From Stutzerimonas stutzeri KOS6 (GTDB lineage Bacteria; Pseudomonadota; Gammaproteobacteria; Pseudomonadales; Pseudomonadaceae), in the NCBI RefSeq assembly GCF_000307775.2, contig NZ_KK020676.1, positions 655,254 through 719,253 of the forward strand: DNA of 64,000 nucleotides, in the 5' to 3' direction. The notes beneath the pieces are model-generated. The model was given only the letters and a program-made list of their open reading frames with translations. It searched no databases and was not told the DNA's origin. The translations under genes and the position numbers were made by a program. Each line of letters starts with the position of its first letter. The first letter of the stretch is position 1. Below are positions 36,710-45,207 of the stretch, piece by piece.

Positions 36710-37851
36710 CGGAAATTGCGCCCCGGCTCCTCGTCGCTGATCTCCAGGCTCAGTCCCTGCGACACACTGGTCAGGTGCTCGCCATCGGTTTCCGAACCCA
36801 GCTTGATCAGCAAGCGCAGGTCGTTGGCCGAGTCGGCGTGCAGCAAGGCGTCCTCATAGGTGATCTCGCCCTGTACGTAAAGGTTGTACAGCGCCTGGTC
36901 GAAGGTCTGCATGCCCAGCTCGGTAGAACGTTTCATCAGCGACTTGAGCTCATGCACCTCGCCCTTGCGGATCAGATCGGCCGCCAGCGGCGTGTTGATC
37001 AGCACCTCGATCACCGCGCGGCGCCCCTTGCCGTCGGGCGTCGGTACCAACTGCTGGGCGACGATGGCCTTGAGGTTGAGCGACAGGTCCATCCAGACCT
37101 GGTTGTGCCGGTCGGGCGGGAAGAAGTTGATGATGCGGTCCAGCGCCTGGTTGGCATTGTTGGCATGCAGGGTCGCCAGGCACAGGTGGCCGGTTTCGGC
37201 GAACGCCACGGCGTAGTCCATGGTTTCACGGGTTCGGATCTCGCCGATGAGGATCACGTCAGGCGCCTGGCGCAGGGTGTTCTTCAGCGCCACCTCGAAT
37301 GAGCTGGTGTCGATGCCGACCTCGCGCTGGGTGACGATGCAACTCTGGTGCTGATGGATGAATTCGATCGGGTCCTCGATGGAAATGATGTGCCCGCTGG
37401 AATTCTTGTTGCGGTAGCCGATCATCGAAGCCAGCGACGTCGACTTTCCGGTACCGGTCGCCCCGACGAACAGCACCAGGCCACGCTTGGTCATCGACAG
37501 TTTCTTGAGGATATCCGGCAGCTTCAGCTCTTCGATGGTCGGAATATTCGTCTCGATGCGACGCAGCACCATGCCGGCGAGATTGCGCTGGTAGAAGGCG
37601 CTGACGCGGAAGCGACCGATGCCGCGGGCGCTGATGGCAAAGTTGCATTCATGGTTTTCGGTGAACTCGCGGCGCTGCTGCTCGTTCATCACGCCATGCA
37701 CGGTTTCCCGGGTCATTTCCGGCGACATCGCGGTCTTGCTGACCGGCATGATCTTGCCGTTGACCTTCATCGAAGGCGGCACGCCGGCGGTGATGAACAG
37801 GTCGGAGCCGCCCTTTTCCACCATCAGGCGCAGAAGTTTCTCGAATTCCAT
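36706..37851 (-). CDS. pilU: Type IV pilus retraction ATPase PilU
   Basis: PilT paralogue, a hexameric ATPase that assists pilus retraction at the inner face of the membrane. The 381-residue product has Walker A FVGATGTGKSTS, the Asp box IISIEDPIEFIHQHQ, Walker B DVILIGEIRTRETMDYA and the His box TGHLCLATLHANNANQALDRI. The N-terminal PAS-like region is MEFEKLLRLMVEKGGSDLFITAGVPPSMKVNGKI. It lies downstream of pilT in the same direction, but a 190-bp MITE-like element separates the two genes, so co-transcription may be altered. It ends facing the DUF4130 gene with overlapping stop codons. Confidence 0.96.
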   Translation of the reverse strand: MEFEKLLRLMVEKGGSDLFITAGVPPSMKVNGKIMPVSKTAMSPEMTRETVHGVMNEQQRREFTENHECNFAISARGIGRFRVSAFYQRNLAGMVLRRIETNIPTIEELKLPDILKKLSMTKRGLVLFVGATGTGKSTSLASMIGYRNKNSSGHIISIEDPIEFIHQHQSCIVTQREVGIDTSSFEVALKNTLRQAPDVILIGEIRTRETMDYAVAFAETGHLCLATLHANNANQALDRIINFFPPDRHNQVWMDLSLNLKAIVAQQLVPTPDGKGRRAVIEVLINTPLAADLIRKGEVHELKSLMKRSTELGMQTFDQALYNLYVQGEITYEDALLHADSANDLRLLIKLGSETDGEHLTSVSQGLSLEISDEEPGRNFR

Positions 37852-37904
37852 CGTCGTACTCGCAATCGTGGCAAGGCCGCATCAGCGGCGTTCCGTTTTT
37901 TTCA

Positions 37905-38094
37905 GAGCCCGTTCACCATCTTGCGAGCTAGGGCCATGCAAGGCAAAAACAGGTTAGCAAGCGGTGTTTACTGGTGTAGATGGGCATGACTCGCTTCGCT
38001 CGCCCTTACGGGCCGCAGTTCGTTAGGCGCGCGGGCTTGCCGAGCCTGTTTTCAACGCAGCAGGGCCGACGCGCAGCAGATCGTGAATAGGCTC
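37905..38094. mobile_element. MITE-like element between pilT and pilU, with TCA target duplication
   Basis: A 190-bp element has inverted ends GAGCCCGTTCACCATCT and GAGCCTATTCACGATCT (the latter read from the right end on the minus strand), 17 bases with 3 mismatches. It is flanked by a direct TCA (37902-37904 and 38095-38097). The right TCA is the complement of the pilT TGA stop. No reading frame resembles a transposase. Ends starting GAGCC with a TNA duplication are what I recall for the IS1031 group of the IS5 family, so a relative of that group may mobilise it. The interior contains AAAACAGG inverted arms and CATCTACACCAGTAAAC (minus strand). Confidence 0.75.
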
Positions 38095-39129
38095 TCAGAA
38101 GTTTTCCGGCTGCTTGGCCTTCTCCCTGGCGCTGTCGCGACTGATCAGCCCCTTGGCGAGCAGCCCCTTGAGGCACATGTCGAGAGTCTGCATGCCCAGC
38201 GAGCCGCCGGTCTGGATCGAGGAATACATCTGCGCCACCTTGTCCTCGCGGATCAGGTTACGGATCGCCGGGGTGCCGATCATGATCTCGTGGGCCGCCA
38301 CGCGACCGCCGCCGACCTTCTTCAACAGCGTTTGCGAGATGACCGCCTGCAGCGACTCGGAAAGCATCGAGCGGACCATGGATTTCTCTTCCGCCGGGAA
38401 CACGTCGACCACGCGGTCAATCGTCTTGGCGGCAGAGGTGGTGTGCAGGGTGCCGAATACCAGGTGACCGGTTTCCGCCGCGGTCAGCGCCAGGCGGATG
38501 GTTTCCAGGTCGCGCATCTCGCCTACCAGAATGATGTCCGGGTCTTCCCGCAGCGCCGAACGCAGCGCCTCCGAGAAGCCATGGGTATCACGATGCACCT
38601 CGCGCTGGTTGACCAGGCACTTCTTCGATTCGTGGACGAATTCGATCGGGTCCTCAATGGTGAGGATGTGGTGATACTTGGTGCTGTTGAGGTAATCGAG
38701 CATCGCCGCCAGGGTGGTCGACTTGCCCGAGCCGGTGGGCCCGGTGACCAGCACCAGTCCGCGCGGAACGTCGGTGATCTTGCGGAACACCTCACCCATG
38801 TTCAGGTCTTCCATGGTCAGTACCTTGGAAGGAATGGTCCGGAACACCGCGCCGGAGCCGCGGTTCTGGTTGAAGGCGTTGACGCGGAAGCGCGCCACGC
38901 CCGGCACCTCGAACGAGAAGTCGGTTTCGAGGAATTCCTCGTAATCCTTGCGTTGCTTGTCGTTCATGATGTCGTAGATCAGCGCATGCACCTGCTTGTG
39001 GTCCATGGCCGGCAGGTTGATTCGCCGGACATCGCCATCGACGCGAATCATCGGCGGCAGGCCGGCGGAAAGATGCAGGTCCGACGCGCCCTGCTTGGCG
39101 CTGAAGGCCAGCAGTTCTGTGATATCCAT
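38095..39129 (-). CDS. pilT: Type IV pilus retraction ATPase PilT
   Basis: Hexameric motor ATPase that depolymerises type IV pili and drives twitching. The 344-residue product, the expected length, has the N-terminal PAS-like domain (MDITELLAFSAKQGASDLHLSAGLPPMIRVDGD), Walker A VTGPTGSGKSTTLAAML, Asp box ILTIEDPIEFVHESKK, Walker B DIILVGEMRDLETIRLAL, His box TGHLVFGTLHTTSAAKTIDRV and the AIRNLIREDKV motif. The ATG at 39129 has GGGGAG just upstream; a TTG 4 codons earlier is less likely. It is divergent from yggS. Its TGA stop is one copy of the TCA target duplication of the downstream MITE, so the insertion did not change the protein. Confidence 0.97.
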   Translation of the reverse strand: MDITELLAFSAKQGASDLHLSAGLPPMIRVDGDVRRINLPAMDHKQVHALIYDIMNDKQRKDYEEFLETDFSFEVPGVARFRVNAFNQNRGSGAVFRTIPSKVLTMEDLNMGEVFRKITDVPRGLVLVTGPTGSGKSTTLAAMLDYLNSTKYHHILTIEDPIEFVHESKKCLVNQREVHRDTHGFSEALRSALREDPDIILVGEMRDLETIRLALTAAETGHLVFGTLHTTSAAKTIDRVVDVFPAEEKSMVRSMLSESLQAVISQTLLKKVGGGRVAAHEIMIGTPAIRNLIREDKVAQMYSSIQTGGSLGMQTLDMCLKGLLAKGLISRDSAREKAKQPENF

Positions 39130-39195
39130 GGGACTCCCCAATTACAAGCAAGCAGGTAGAATGCCGCGCAGACCCCAAGGCGGCGGGCGCAAGTA

Positions 39196-39885
39196 ATGTC
39201 CACGATAGAGAAGAATATTGCAAAGGTCGCAGCGCGCATCCGTGCGGCGGCGCAAGCTGCGCAGCGCGACCCTGCCAGCGTCGGCCTGCTGGCCGTGAGC
39301 AAGACCCAGCCAGCCGCCGCCATGCGCGAAGCGTTCGGCGCCGGGGTACGCGATTTCGGCGAAAACTACCTGCAGGAAGCGCTGGACAAGCAGGCCGAGC
39401 TTGGCGACCTGGGCCTGGCCTGGCATTTCATCGGCCCCATCCAGTCGAACAAGACCAAACCCATCGCCGAGCATTTCGACTGGGTGCATTCGGTGGATCG
39501 CCTGAAGATCGCCCAGCGCCTCTCCGATCAGCGTCCCGCCACGTTGCCAGCGCTGAACGTCTGCCTGCAGGTGAACGTCAGCGGCGAGGCCAGCAAGTCC
39601 GGCTGTGCGCCCGAAGACCTGCCTCAGCTGGCGCGGGCCGTCGCCGCGATGCCGCGACTGCATCTGCGCGGCCTCATGTGTATCCCCGCGCCCAGCGACG
39701 ATCCCGACGAGCAACGTGCCGCCTTCGCCCGTCTGCGCGCGCTGCGCGACGAGCTGGCCCTGGAGCTGGATACCCTGTCGATGGGCATGAGCCAGGATCT
39801 GGAAGCTGCCATTGCTGAAGGCGCGACCTGGGTCCGCATCGGCACCGCCCTGTTCGGCGCCCGTGACTACGGACGCCCCCACTAA
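39196..39885 (+). CDS. yggS: PLP homeostasis protein YggS (PLPBP family)
   Basis: Pyridoxal-phosphate-binding alanine-racemase-fold protein without known catalytic activity, needed for vitamin B6 and amino-acid homeostasis. The 229-residue product shows VGLLAVSKTQPAAAMREA with the PLP-binding Lys, DFGENYLQEALDK, WHFIGPIQSNKTKPIAEHFDWVHSVD, and LSMGMSQDLEAAIAEGATWVRIGTALFG with the phosphate-binding Ser-Met-Gly-Met-Ser. It is divergent from pilT, followed 10 bases later by proC, the widespread yggS-proC-yggT order. Confidence 0.95.
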   Translation: MSTIEKNIAKVAARIRAAAQAAQRDPASVGLLAVSKTQPAAAMREAFGAGVRDFGENYLQEALDKQAELGDLGLAWHFIGPIQSNKTKPIAEHFDWVHSVDRLKIAQRLSDQRPATLPALNVCLQVNVSGEASKSGCAPEDLPQLARAVAAMPRLHLRGLMCIPAPSDDPDEQRAAFARLRALRDELALELDTLSMGMSQDLEAAIAEGATWVRIGTALFGARDYGRPH

Positions 39886-39895
39886 AGGAATTGCT

Positions 39896-40720
39896 ATGAC
39901 CTCTCCCCGCATCGCCTTCATCGGCGCCGGCAACATGGCCGCCAGCCTGATCGGCGGGCTGCGCGCCCAGGGCGTCGCAGCGGATGCCATCCGCGCCAGC
40001 GATCCCGGCGCCGAGCAACGTGCGAAGCTCAGCGCCGAGCACGGCATCCAGACCTTCGCCGGGAATGCCGAGGCGCTGGCCGATGCCGATGTCGTGGTGC
40101 TGTCGGTCAAGCCGCAGGTGATGCAGGCGGTATGCCGCGAGCTTGCTCCGCATCTCGACCACGCCCCACTGATCGTATCCATCGCCGCAGGCATCAGCTG
40201 CGACAGCCTGCAGCGCTGGCTCGGTCCACGCCCACAGGCGATCGTGCGCTGCATGCCCAACACGCCGGCGCTGCTGCGCCAGGGCGTCAGCGGCCTGTTC
40301 GCCAACGGCCAGGTCAGCGCCGCGCAGAAGCTGCAGGCCGAGCAGCTGCTGTCGGCCGTCGGCCTGGCCCTGTGGCTCGAAGAGGAGCGCCTGATCGACG
40401 CGGTAACCGCCGTTTCCGGTAGCGGTCCTGCCTATTTCTTCCTGCTGATCGAAGCGATGACGGCAGCTGGCGAGCAGCTCGGCCTGCCCCGCGAAACCGC
40501 CGCGCAACTGACCTTGCAGACCGCCCTCGGGGCCGCGCGCATGGCCTGTGAGAGCGATGTCGACGCAGCCGAACTGCGACGTCGCGTCACCTCGCCGAAC
40601 GGAACCACCGAAGCGGCGATCAAAGCCTTCCAGGCCGGCGGCTTCGAACAACTGGTGCAGCAGGCGCTGAACGCCGCCGCGCTACGCTCGGCCGAGCTGG
40701 CCGAACAACTGGGTCAGTAA
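39896..40720 (+). CDS. proC: Pyrroline-5-carboxylate reductase
   Basis: NAD(P)H-dependent last step of proline synthesis. The 274-residue product has the Rossmann motif IAFIGAGNMAASLIGGL, VVLSVKPQVM, the AAGISCDSLQRWLG segment, VRCMPNTPALLRQGVSGLFAN, and VSGSGPAYFFLLIEAM with the C-terminal signature RVTSPNGTTEAAIKAF. The ATG at 39896 has AAAGGA 6 bases upstream; longer readings starting inside yggS are not needed. A palindromic MITE-like repeat begins immediately after the TAA stop. Confidence 0.96.
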   Translation: MTSPRIAFIGAGNMAASLIGGLRAQGVAADAIRASDPGAEQRAKLSAEHGIQTFAGNAEALADADVVVLSVKPQVMQAVCRELAPHLDHAPLIVSIAAGISCDSLQRWLGPRPQAIVRCMPNTPALLRQGVSGLFANGQVSAAQKLQAEQLLSAVGLALWLEEERLIDAVTAVSGSGPAYFFLLIEAMTAAGEQLGLPRETAAQLTLQTALGAARMACESDVDAAELRRRVTSPNGTTEAAIKAFQAGGFEQLVQQALNAAALRSAELAEQLGQ

Positions 40721-40984
40721 GGTCTGTTGACGTTTCGTTCGCGGTCGCGCCGGCGCCTGTTTTTTGCGCGGGGCAAGACATGAGGAGAGAAGCCTGGTCA
40801 CTCCCAACGAACGACGAATAACGCCGCACCGCGCAAAAACAGACCCGGCCCTTCGGGTTGCGCGGCAAATGGCGCCATGCGGCGTTGCGGGACTTGGCAA
40901 GGGAACACCATTACCTGCGCCCCGCGCCTTGCCTGACACCATTTGTCGCGGCAACGCGGCTCGCGACGAAACATCAACAGCCCC
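40721..40984. mobile_element. Palindromic MITE-like repeat between proC and yggT
   Basis: The 264-bp region begins on the first base after the proC TAA. Left end GGTCTGTTGACGTTTCG and right end, read on the minus strand, GGGGCTGTTGATGTTTCG, match closely and continue for another 10 bases (CGCGGTCGCG against CGCGAGCCGCG). Inner inverted arms follow: CTGTTTTTTGCGCGG (about 40757) with CCGCGCAAAAACAG (about 40829-40842), and GGCAAATGGCGCC (about 40863) with CACCATTTGTCGC (about 40938). No open reading frame of interest is inside and no clean target duplication is visible. The right end touches the yggT Shine-Dalgarno (AAGGAG). It may be composite. Confidence 0.6.
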
Positions 40985-40997
40985 TTAAGGAGCATTC

Positions 40998-41588
40998 ATG
41001 TCCCAACTCTCGCAAGCCCTGATTCTCGTCATCCAGACCCTGGGCAGCCTGTACCTGCTGATCGTGCTGCTGCGCTTCATCCTGCAGCTGGTACGCGCCG
41101 ACTTCTACAACCCGCTCAGCCAGTTCATCGTCAAGGCAACGCATCCGTTGCTGCGGCCGATGCGCCGTATCATCCCCAGCGTCGGCACTCTGGACCTGTC
41201 CTCGCTGATCCTCGCGCTGATCGTGCAGATGGTGCTGATGGCGCTCATCCTCCTGATCGCCTACGGCACCACCGGCAACCCCCTGCTGCTGCTGGTCTGG
41301 GCGCTGATCGGCATTACCGGGTTGTTCCTCAACATATTCTTCTGGGCCCTGATCATCAGCGTCATCCTGTCCTGGGTGGCGCCGGCCAGCCATAACCCGG
41401 GCGCGCAGCTGGTCAGCCAGCTCTGCGAGCCGGTGCTGATGCCCTTCCGCCGCCTGCTGCCGAACCTCGGCGGGCTGGATATCTCGCCGATCTTCGCCTT
41501 CCTGGCAATCAAGCTGCTGGACATGCTGGTCGTCAACAACCTGGCCACCATGACCCATATGCCGAACATTCTGCGCATGTTCATCTGA
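40998..41588 (+). CDS. yggT: YggT family integral membrane protein
   Basis: 196-residue membrane protein with two YGGT domains. The first runs through ALILVIQTLGSLYLLIVLLRFILQLVRADFYNPLSQFIVKATHPLLRPMRRIIPS; the second through IFFWALIISVILSWVAPASHNPGAQLVSQLCEPVLMPFRRLLPNLGGLDISPIFAFLAIKLL. The pairing of a membrane helix with NP-x-SQF-V-x-THPLL is the family signature. Relatives have been tied to osmotic stress and to cell or plastid division, but no bacterial mechanism is known. TAAGGAG lies 8 bases before the ATG at 40998. Confidence 0.92.
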   Translation: MSQLSQALILVIQTLGSLYLLIVLLRFILQLVRADFYNPLSQFIVKATHPLLRPMRRIIPSVGTLDLSSLILALIVQMVLMALILLIAYGTTGNPLLLLVWALIGITGLFLNIFFWALIISVILSWVAPASHNPGAQLVSQLCEPVLMPFRRLLPNLGGLDISPIFAFLAIKLLDMLVVNNLATMTHMPNILRMFI

Positions 41589-41604
41589 GACGCCGTTCAT
41601 AATT

Positions 41605-41660
41605 TGCTGTCGGCGCGGCAACGAGGCACGAGAAGCACCTCGGATTGCCGCTCGACAGCA
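41605..41660. repeat. Long hairpin downstream of yggT
   Basis: TGCTGTCG (41605-41612) pairs with CGACAGCA (41653-41660); inside it GCGGCAA pairs with TTGCCGC and CGAGG pairs with CCTCG, leaving an 11-base loop. The nested stem of about 20 pairs begins 16 bases after the yggT stop. No T-run follows, so it is not a standard rho-independent terminator; it may be a REP-like unit or protect mRNA. The rest of the interval to 41861 shows no gene. Confidence 0.5.
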
Positions 41661-41806
41661 CGTAGACTCCAGCGTCTCGGCTGTTCCATTCCGTCTCGCA
41701 CATGGCGCGCGGGGATGTGAACGAGGCCATCGACACGCCTTCGAACCCACGACGACCATTCGTGCGCACTGCTCGCCCGTTCGGCTGCAACTGGCTGCCT
41801 GCTGAA

Positions 41807-41834
41807 TTGACGACACGCCGGCGGGCTCGATAAT
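41807..41834 (+). promoter_or_regulatory. Promoter candidate for the dynamin-like gene
   Basis: TTGACG (41807-41812) and GATAAT (41829-41834) are 16 bases apart. A start near 41841 would leave a leader of about 20 bases before the ATG at 41862. Confidence 0.5.
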
Positions 41835-41861
41835 TCGCGGTATCACAGGTCCAGGGGCTGG

Positions 41862-43832
41862 ATGAGCATGGAACGACTCGACCGACAAGTGGATGCCTAC
41901 GTCGCCTGGAAGCGCGATCTGATCCGTGAAATCACTCGTTACCGCAGCTGGCTGGCACATAACCGGCTCAGCAACGACGATATCGAGGCCCGCCTGGAGC
42001 GCGCCCTGCGGGTGCTGCGCACCGATCACATCACCCTGGCGTTCGTCGGCGAGTATTCGCGGGGCAAGACCGAGCTGATCAATAGCCTGTTCTTTTCCAG
42101 CTACGGCCAGCGCATCCTCCCCTCGCGGGCCGGGCGCACCACGATGTGTCCAACCGAGTTGCTGTTCGATCCGCGCTCGGAACGCTCCTGCATCCGCCTG
42201 CTGCCCATCGAGTCGCGGCTGGAAGACACCAGCATCGCCCAGCTCAAGCGCACCCCCCGGTTGTGGCTGAACCTGCCGCTCGACCCGCAGGACCCGCCAG
42301 GCATGGCCGAAGCCTTCGCCCAGATCGCACTGACCAAGTCCATGCCGGTGGAACAGGCGATCCAGCTCGGTTTCGACCCCGCCGCCCTGGAAAGCGCCGG
42401 CAGCAGCGACACCGTGCGGGTTCCCGCCTGGCGCCATGCCATGGTCAACTTCGACCACCCGCTGCTGCGCCAGGGCCTGCGTATCCTCGACACACCCGGA
42501 CTCAATGCGCTGGGCAGCGAACCGGAGCTGACCCTGTCGATGCTGCCCAACGCCCAGGCGATCGTCTTCCTGCTATCCGCCGACACAGGCGTCACGGCCA
42601 GCGACATGCAGATCTGGCAACAGCATATCCGCCAGCTCGGCGACGACACCCGGAACAACCTGTTCGCCGTGCTGAACAAGATCGACGTGCTCTGGGACGA
42701 CGTGGCCGGCGAGGCCTTCGTGCGGAACGCCATCGAACAGATCAGGACGAGCACGGCGCAGCAACTGGGCATCGACAGCGCCGACGTGCTGCCGCTGTCG
42801 GCCAAGCAGGCGCTTATGGCGAAGATTCGTGGCGATCAGGCGCTGCTCGAGCGCAGCCAGCTGGAACAGCTGGAACGTTTACTCGGCGAGCGCCTCCTGT
42901 CGCACAAGGAGCAGCTGCTCGAGGAACAGGTGGTGCAACAGGTGCTGACGCTGCTGCAGAACAGTCAGCACGCACTCAGGCTGCGCCTGGACAAGGTCGT
43001 AGAGCAGCGCGACGTGCTGGCCAGCCATCAGCAGGGCAGCGGGCAGATGCTGCTGGAACTCACCGCCCGCACCCGTCACGACCACAACCGTCACCACAAG
43101 CGCTTGCTCGACCTGAAGACCAATCAGCGTCTACTGCAACGTCAGGGCAACCTGCTGCGCACGGCGATCCGTGCCGAGCGCCTGGAAGAACACCTGGCCC
43201 GCCTGCGTCGCGGCCTTACCGGCAGCCTCACCACGCTGGGCATCAATCTCGCCATCCTGCACTTCTTCCGGTCAGTGGAGCAGGACCTGAGCATCCTCGA
43301 ACAGGAAGCCGAACGCGCGAACAAGATGGTGTCGGCCATCTATCGTCGGCACAGTGAAGAAAACCCTCTGCAAGGAATCGACCCCCCCTCGTTCCAGCTG
43401 CAGTCGTACCAGCGTGAACTGCGGGCGCTGCAGAGCAAGGCCGATCAGTTCCGCCTGCAACTCAAGACGCTGCTGACCGAGCAGCGCGCGTTGACGCGCC
43501 GGTTCTTCGCCACCCTGGTACAGGAAGTCATCGGCCTGCACCAGCGGCTGCGCCAGGAGGCCGAGCAGTGGGCGGGCGAGGCCCTGACGCCGTTGCTGCA
43601 ATTCTCCCTAGAGCACAAGCAGCAACTGGAAACCCACATCCTGCGACTCAAGGCCCTGGCCAGCGAAAGCCAGCAGAACAGCCAGCGCGGCCAGTTGCTG
43701 ACTCGCTATTGCGGCGAACTGGAGCAGCAGCTGGCGCAGGCCACCGAAATGCTTCGGGCGCTGCGACGGCCAGCGCCGATACGCCGTCAGGGCAAGGTGG
43801 TCAGCCTGAGCAACGCGCAGCTCAGCGGTTAG
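41862..43832 (+). CDS. Dynamin-like GTPase family protein
   Basis: Large GTPase of the dynamin superfamily, 656 residues. The GTPase domain carries G1 FVGEYSRGKTELINSLF (about residues 62-78), a G2 Thr candidate in RTTMCPTE, G3 DTPGLN (about 210) and G4 NKID (about 272). The remaining 350 residues are predicted long helices with coiled-coil character and one hydrophobic stretch (LTTLGINLAILHFF, about residue 460), which fits membrane association. Bacterial dynamin-like proteins remodel or protect membranes, some during phage attack or antibiotic stress; the job of this one is unknown. Genes next to it (yggT, metX) are unrelated housekeeping genes, and it has its own promoter. A single-copy dynamin is seen here, not the tandem pair typical of some bacteria. 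Confidence 0.82.
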   Translation: MSMERLDRQVDAYVAWKRDLIREITRYRSWLAHNRLSNDDIEARLERALRVLRTDHITLAFVGEYSRGKTELINSLFFSSYGQRILPSRAGRTTMCPTELLFDPRSERSCIRLLPIESRLEDTSIAQLKRTPRLWLNLPLDPQDPPGMAEAFAQIALTKSMPVEQAIQLGFDPAALESAGSSDTVRVPAWRHAMVNFDHPLLRQGLRILDTPGLNALGSEPELTLSMLPNAQAIVFLLSADTGVTASDMQIWQQHIRQLGDDTRNNLFAVLNKIDVLWDDVAGEAFVRNAIEQIRTSTAQQLGIDSADVLPLSAKQALMAKIRGDQALLERSQLEQLERLLGERLLSHKEQLLEEQVVQQVLTLLQNSQHALRLRLDKVVEQRDVLASHQQGSGQMLLELTARTRHDHNRHHKRLLDLKTNQRLLQRQGNLLRTAIRAERLEEHLARLRRGLTGSLTTLGINLAILHFFRSVEQDLSILEQEAERANKMVSAIYRRHSEENPLQGIDPPSFQLQSYQRELRALQSKADQFRLQLKTLLTEQRALTRRFFATLVQEVIGLHQRLRQEAEQWAGEALTPLLQFSLEHKQQLETHILRLKALASESQQNSQRGQLLTRYCGELEQQLAQATEMLRALRRPAPIRRQGKVVSLSNAQLSG

Positions 43833-44058
43833 GATGGCTGACGGCGTTGCCAGTCCGCTCACTGCGACAAAGAGTCCCAGGCAGGACGCGGACCTCCCCC
43901 GCTCAGGCCTTGCACGAACCCCGTCGGCGCACGCCAGCATTTGATGCGCCATCCAGGCCACCTCGAGGGCAGCGCCAAGCCGCCGTTGCGATTCAGGATG
44001 AATTGCAGCGCGCATACCTTTAGACTTTGCCGCCTTCTTCAAGCTAGAGCCAGGGTCG

Positions 44059-45198
44059 ATGCCCACTGCAATTCCCGCCGATTCCGTTGGCCTGGTGAGT
44101 CCGCAGGTCGCGCATTTTGCCGAACCACTGACACTCGCCTGCGGCCGCACGCTGGCCGATTACCAGCTGATCTATGAAACCTACGGCGAGCTGAACGCCA
44201 CGCGCAGCAACGCCGTGCTGATCTGCCACGCGCTTTCCGGCCACCATCATGCCGCCGGCTACCACAGCGCGGACGACCGCAAACCCGGCTGGTGGGATTC
44301 GTGCATCGGCCCGGGCAAGGCCATCGATACCGAGCGCTTCTTCGTCGTCAGCCTGAACAACCTCGGTGGCTGCAACGGTTCGACCGGCCCCAGCAGCACC
44401 AATCCGGCCAGCGGCAAGCCCTACGGTGCGGATTTCCCGGTGGTCACCGTGGAGGACTGGGTGCACAGCCAGGCGCTTCTGGCCGACCGGCTCGGCATCG
44501 CCCAGTGGGCGGCGGTGGTCGGTGGCAGCCTGGGCGGCATGCAGGCACTGCAGTGGACCATCAGCTACCCCGAGCGGGTGCGTCACTGCCTGGCCATCGC
44601 CTCGGCACCCAAGCTGTCGGCGCAGAACATCGCCTTCAACGAGGTGGCGCGCCAGGCGATTCTGTCCGATCCGGAGTTCCACGGCGGTCATTTCCAGGAA
44701 ATGGGCGTCATCCCCAGGCGCGGACTGATGCTGGCACGCATGGTCGGGCACATCACCTACCTGTCCGATGACGCCATGGGCACCAAGTTCGGTCGCGGAC
44801 TGAAGAGCGAGAAGCTCAACTACGACTTCAACAGCGTGGAATTCCAGGTCGAGAGCTACCTGCGCTATCAGGGCGAGGAATTTTCCGGACGCTTCGACGC
44901 CAACACCTACCTGCTGATGACCAAGGCACTGGATTACTTCGACCCGGCTGCGGCCAACGACGATGATCTGGCGAAAACCTTCGAGACAGCCCAGGCCAGC
45001 TTCTGCGTGATGTCCTTCACCACCGACTGGCGCTTTTCGCCGGAGCGGTCACGGGAAATCGTCGATGCCCTGCTCGAGGCGCGCAAGAACGTCTGCTATC
45101 TGGAGATCGACGCGCCACAGGGACACGACGCCTTTCTCATTCCCAACCCTCGCTACCTGCAAGCCTTCCGCGGTTACATGAACCGCATAGCCGTATAA
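44059..45198 (+). CDS. metX: Homoserine O-acyltransferase MetX
   Basis: Alpha/beta-hydrolase-fold acyltransferase that activates homoserine for methionine synthesis; pseudomonad MetX enzymes are thought to use succinyl-CoA although the family name implies acetyl-CoA. The 379-residue product has [27 protein letters not shown], the nucleophile motif [14 protein letters not shown], the catalytic Asp in [12 protein letters not shown] and His in [10 protein letters not shown]. The ATG at 44059 has a weak ribosome-binding site (AGGGTCG). metW follows after 9 bases; MetX and MetW act together in pseudomonads. The 226 bases before it show no clear promoter. Confidence 0.95.
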   Translation: MPTAIPADSVGLVSPQVAHFAEPLTLACGRTLADYQLIYETYGELNATRSNAVLICHALSGHHHAAGYHSADDRKPGWWDSCIGPGKAIDTERFFVVSLNNLGGCNGSTGPSSTNPASGKPYGADFPVVTVEDWVHSQALLADRLGIAQWAAVVGGSLGGMQALQWTISYPERVRHCLAIASAPKLSAQNIAFNEVARQAILSDPEFHGGHFQEMGVIPRRGLMLARMVGHITYLSDDAMGTKFGRGLKSEKLNYDFNSVEFQVESYLRYQGEEFSGRFDANTYLLMTKALDYFDPAAANDDDLAKTFETAQASFCVMSFTTDWRFSPERSREIVDALLEARKNVCYLEIDAPQGHDAFLIPNPRYLQAFRGYMNRIAV

Positions 45199-45207
45199 GG
45201 AACGAAG

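Noticed and set aside
37905..38094. Element between pilT and pilU as a promoter or small gene
   Set aside because: Short frames within it have no ribosome-binding site or conserved content; inverted ends and the TCA duplication explain it as a MITE.
43833..44058. SAM or other riboswitch before metX
   Set aside because: No conserved aptamer stems or motifs found in the 226-base interval.
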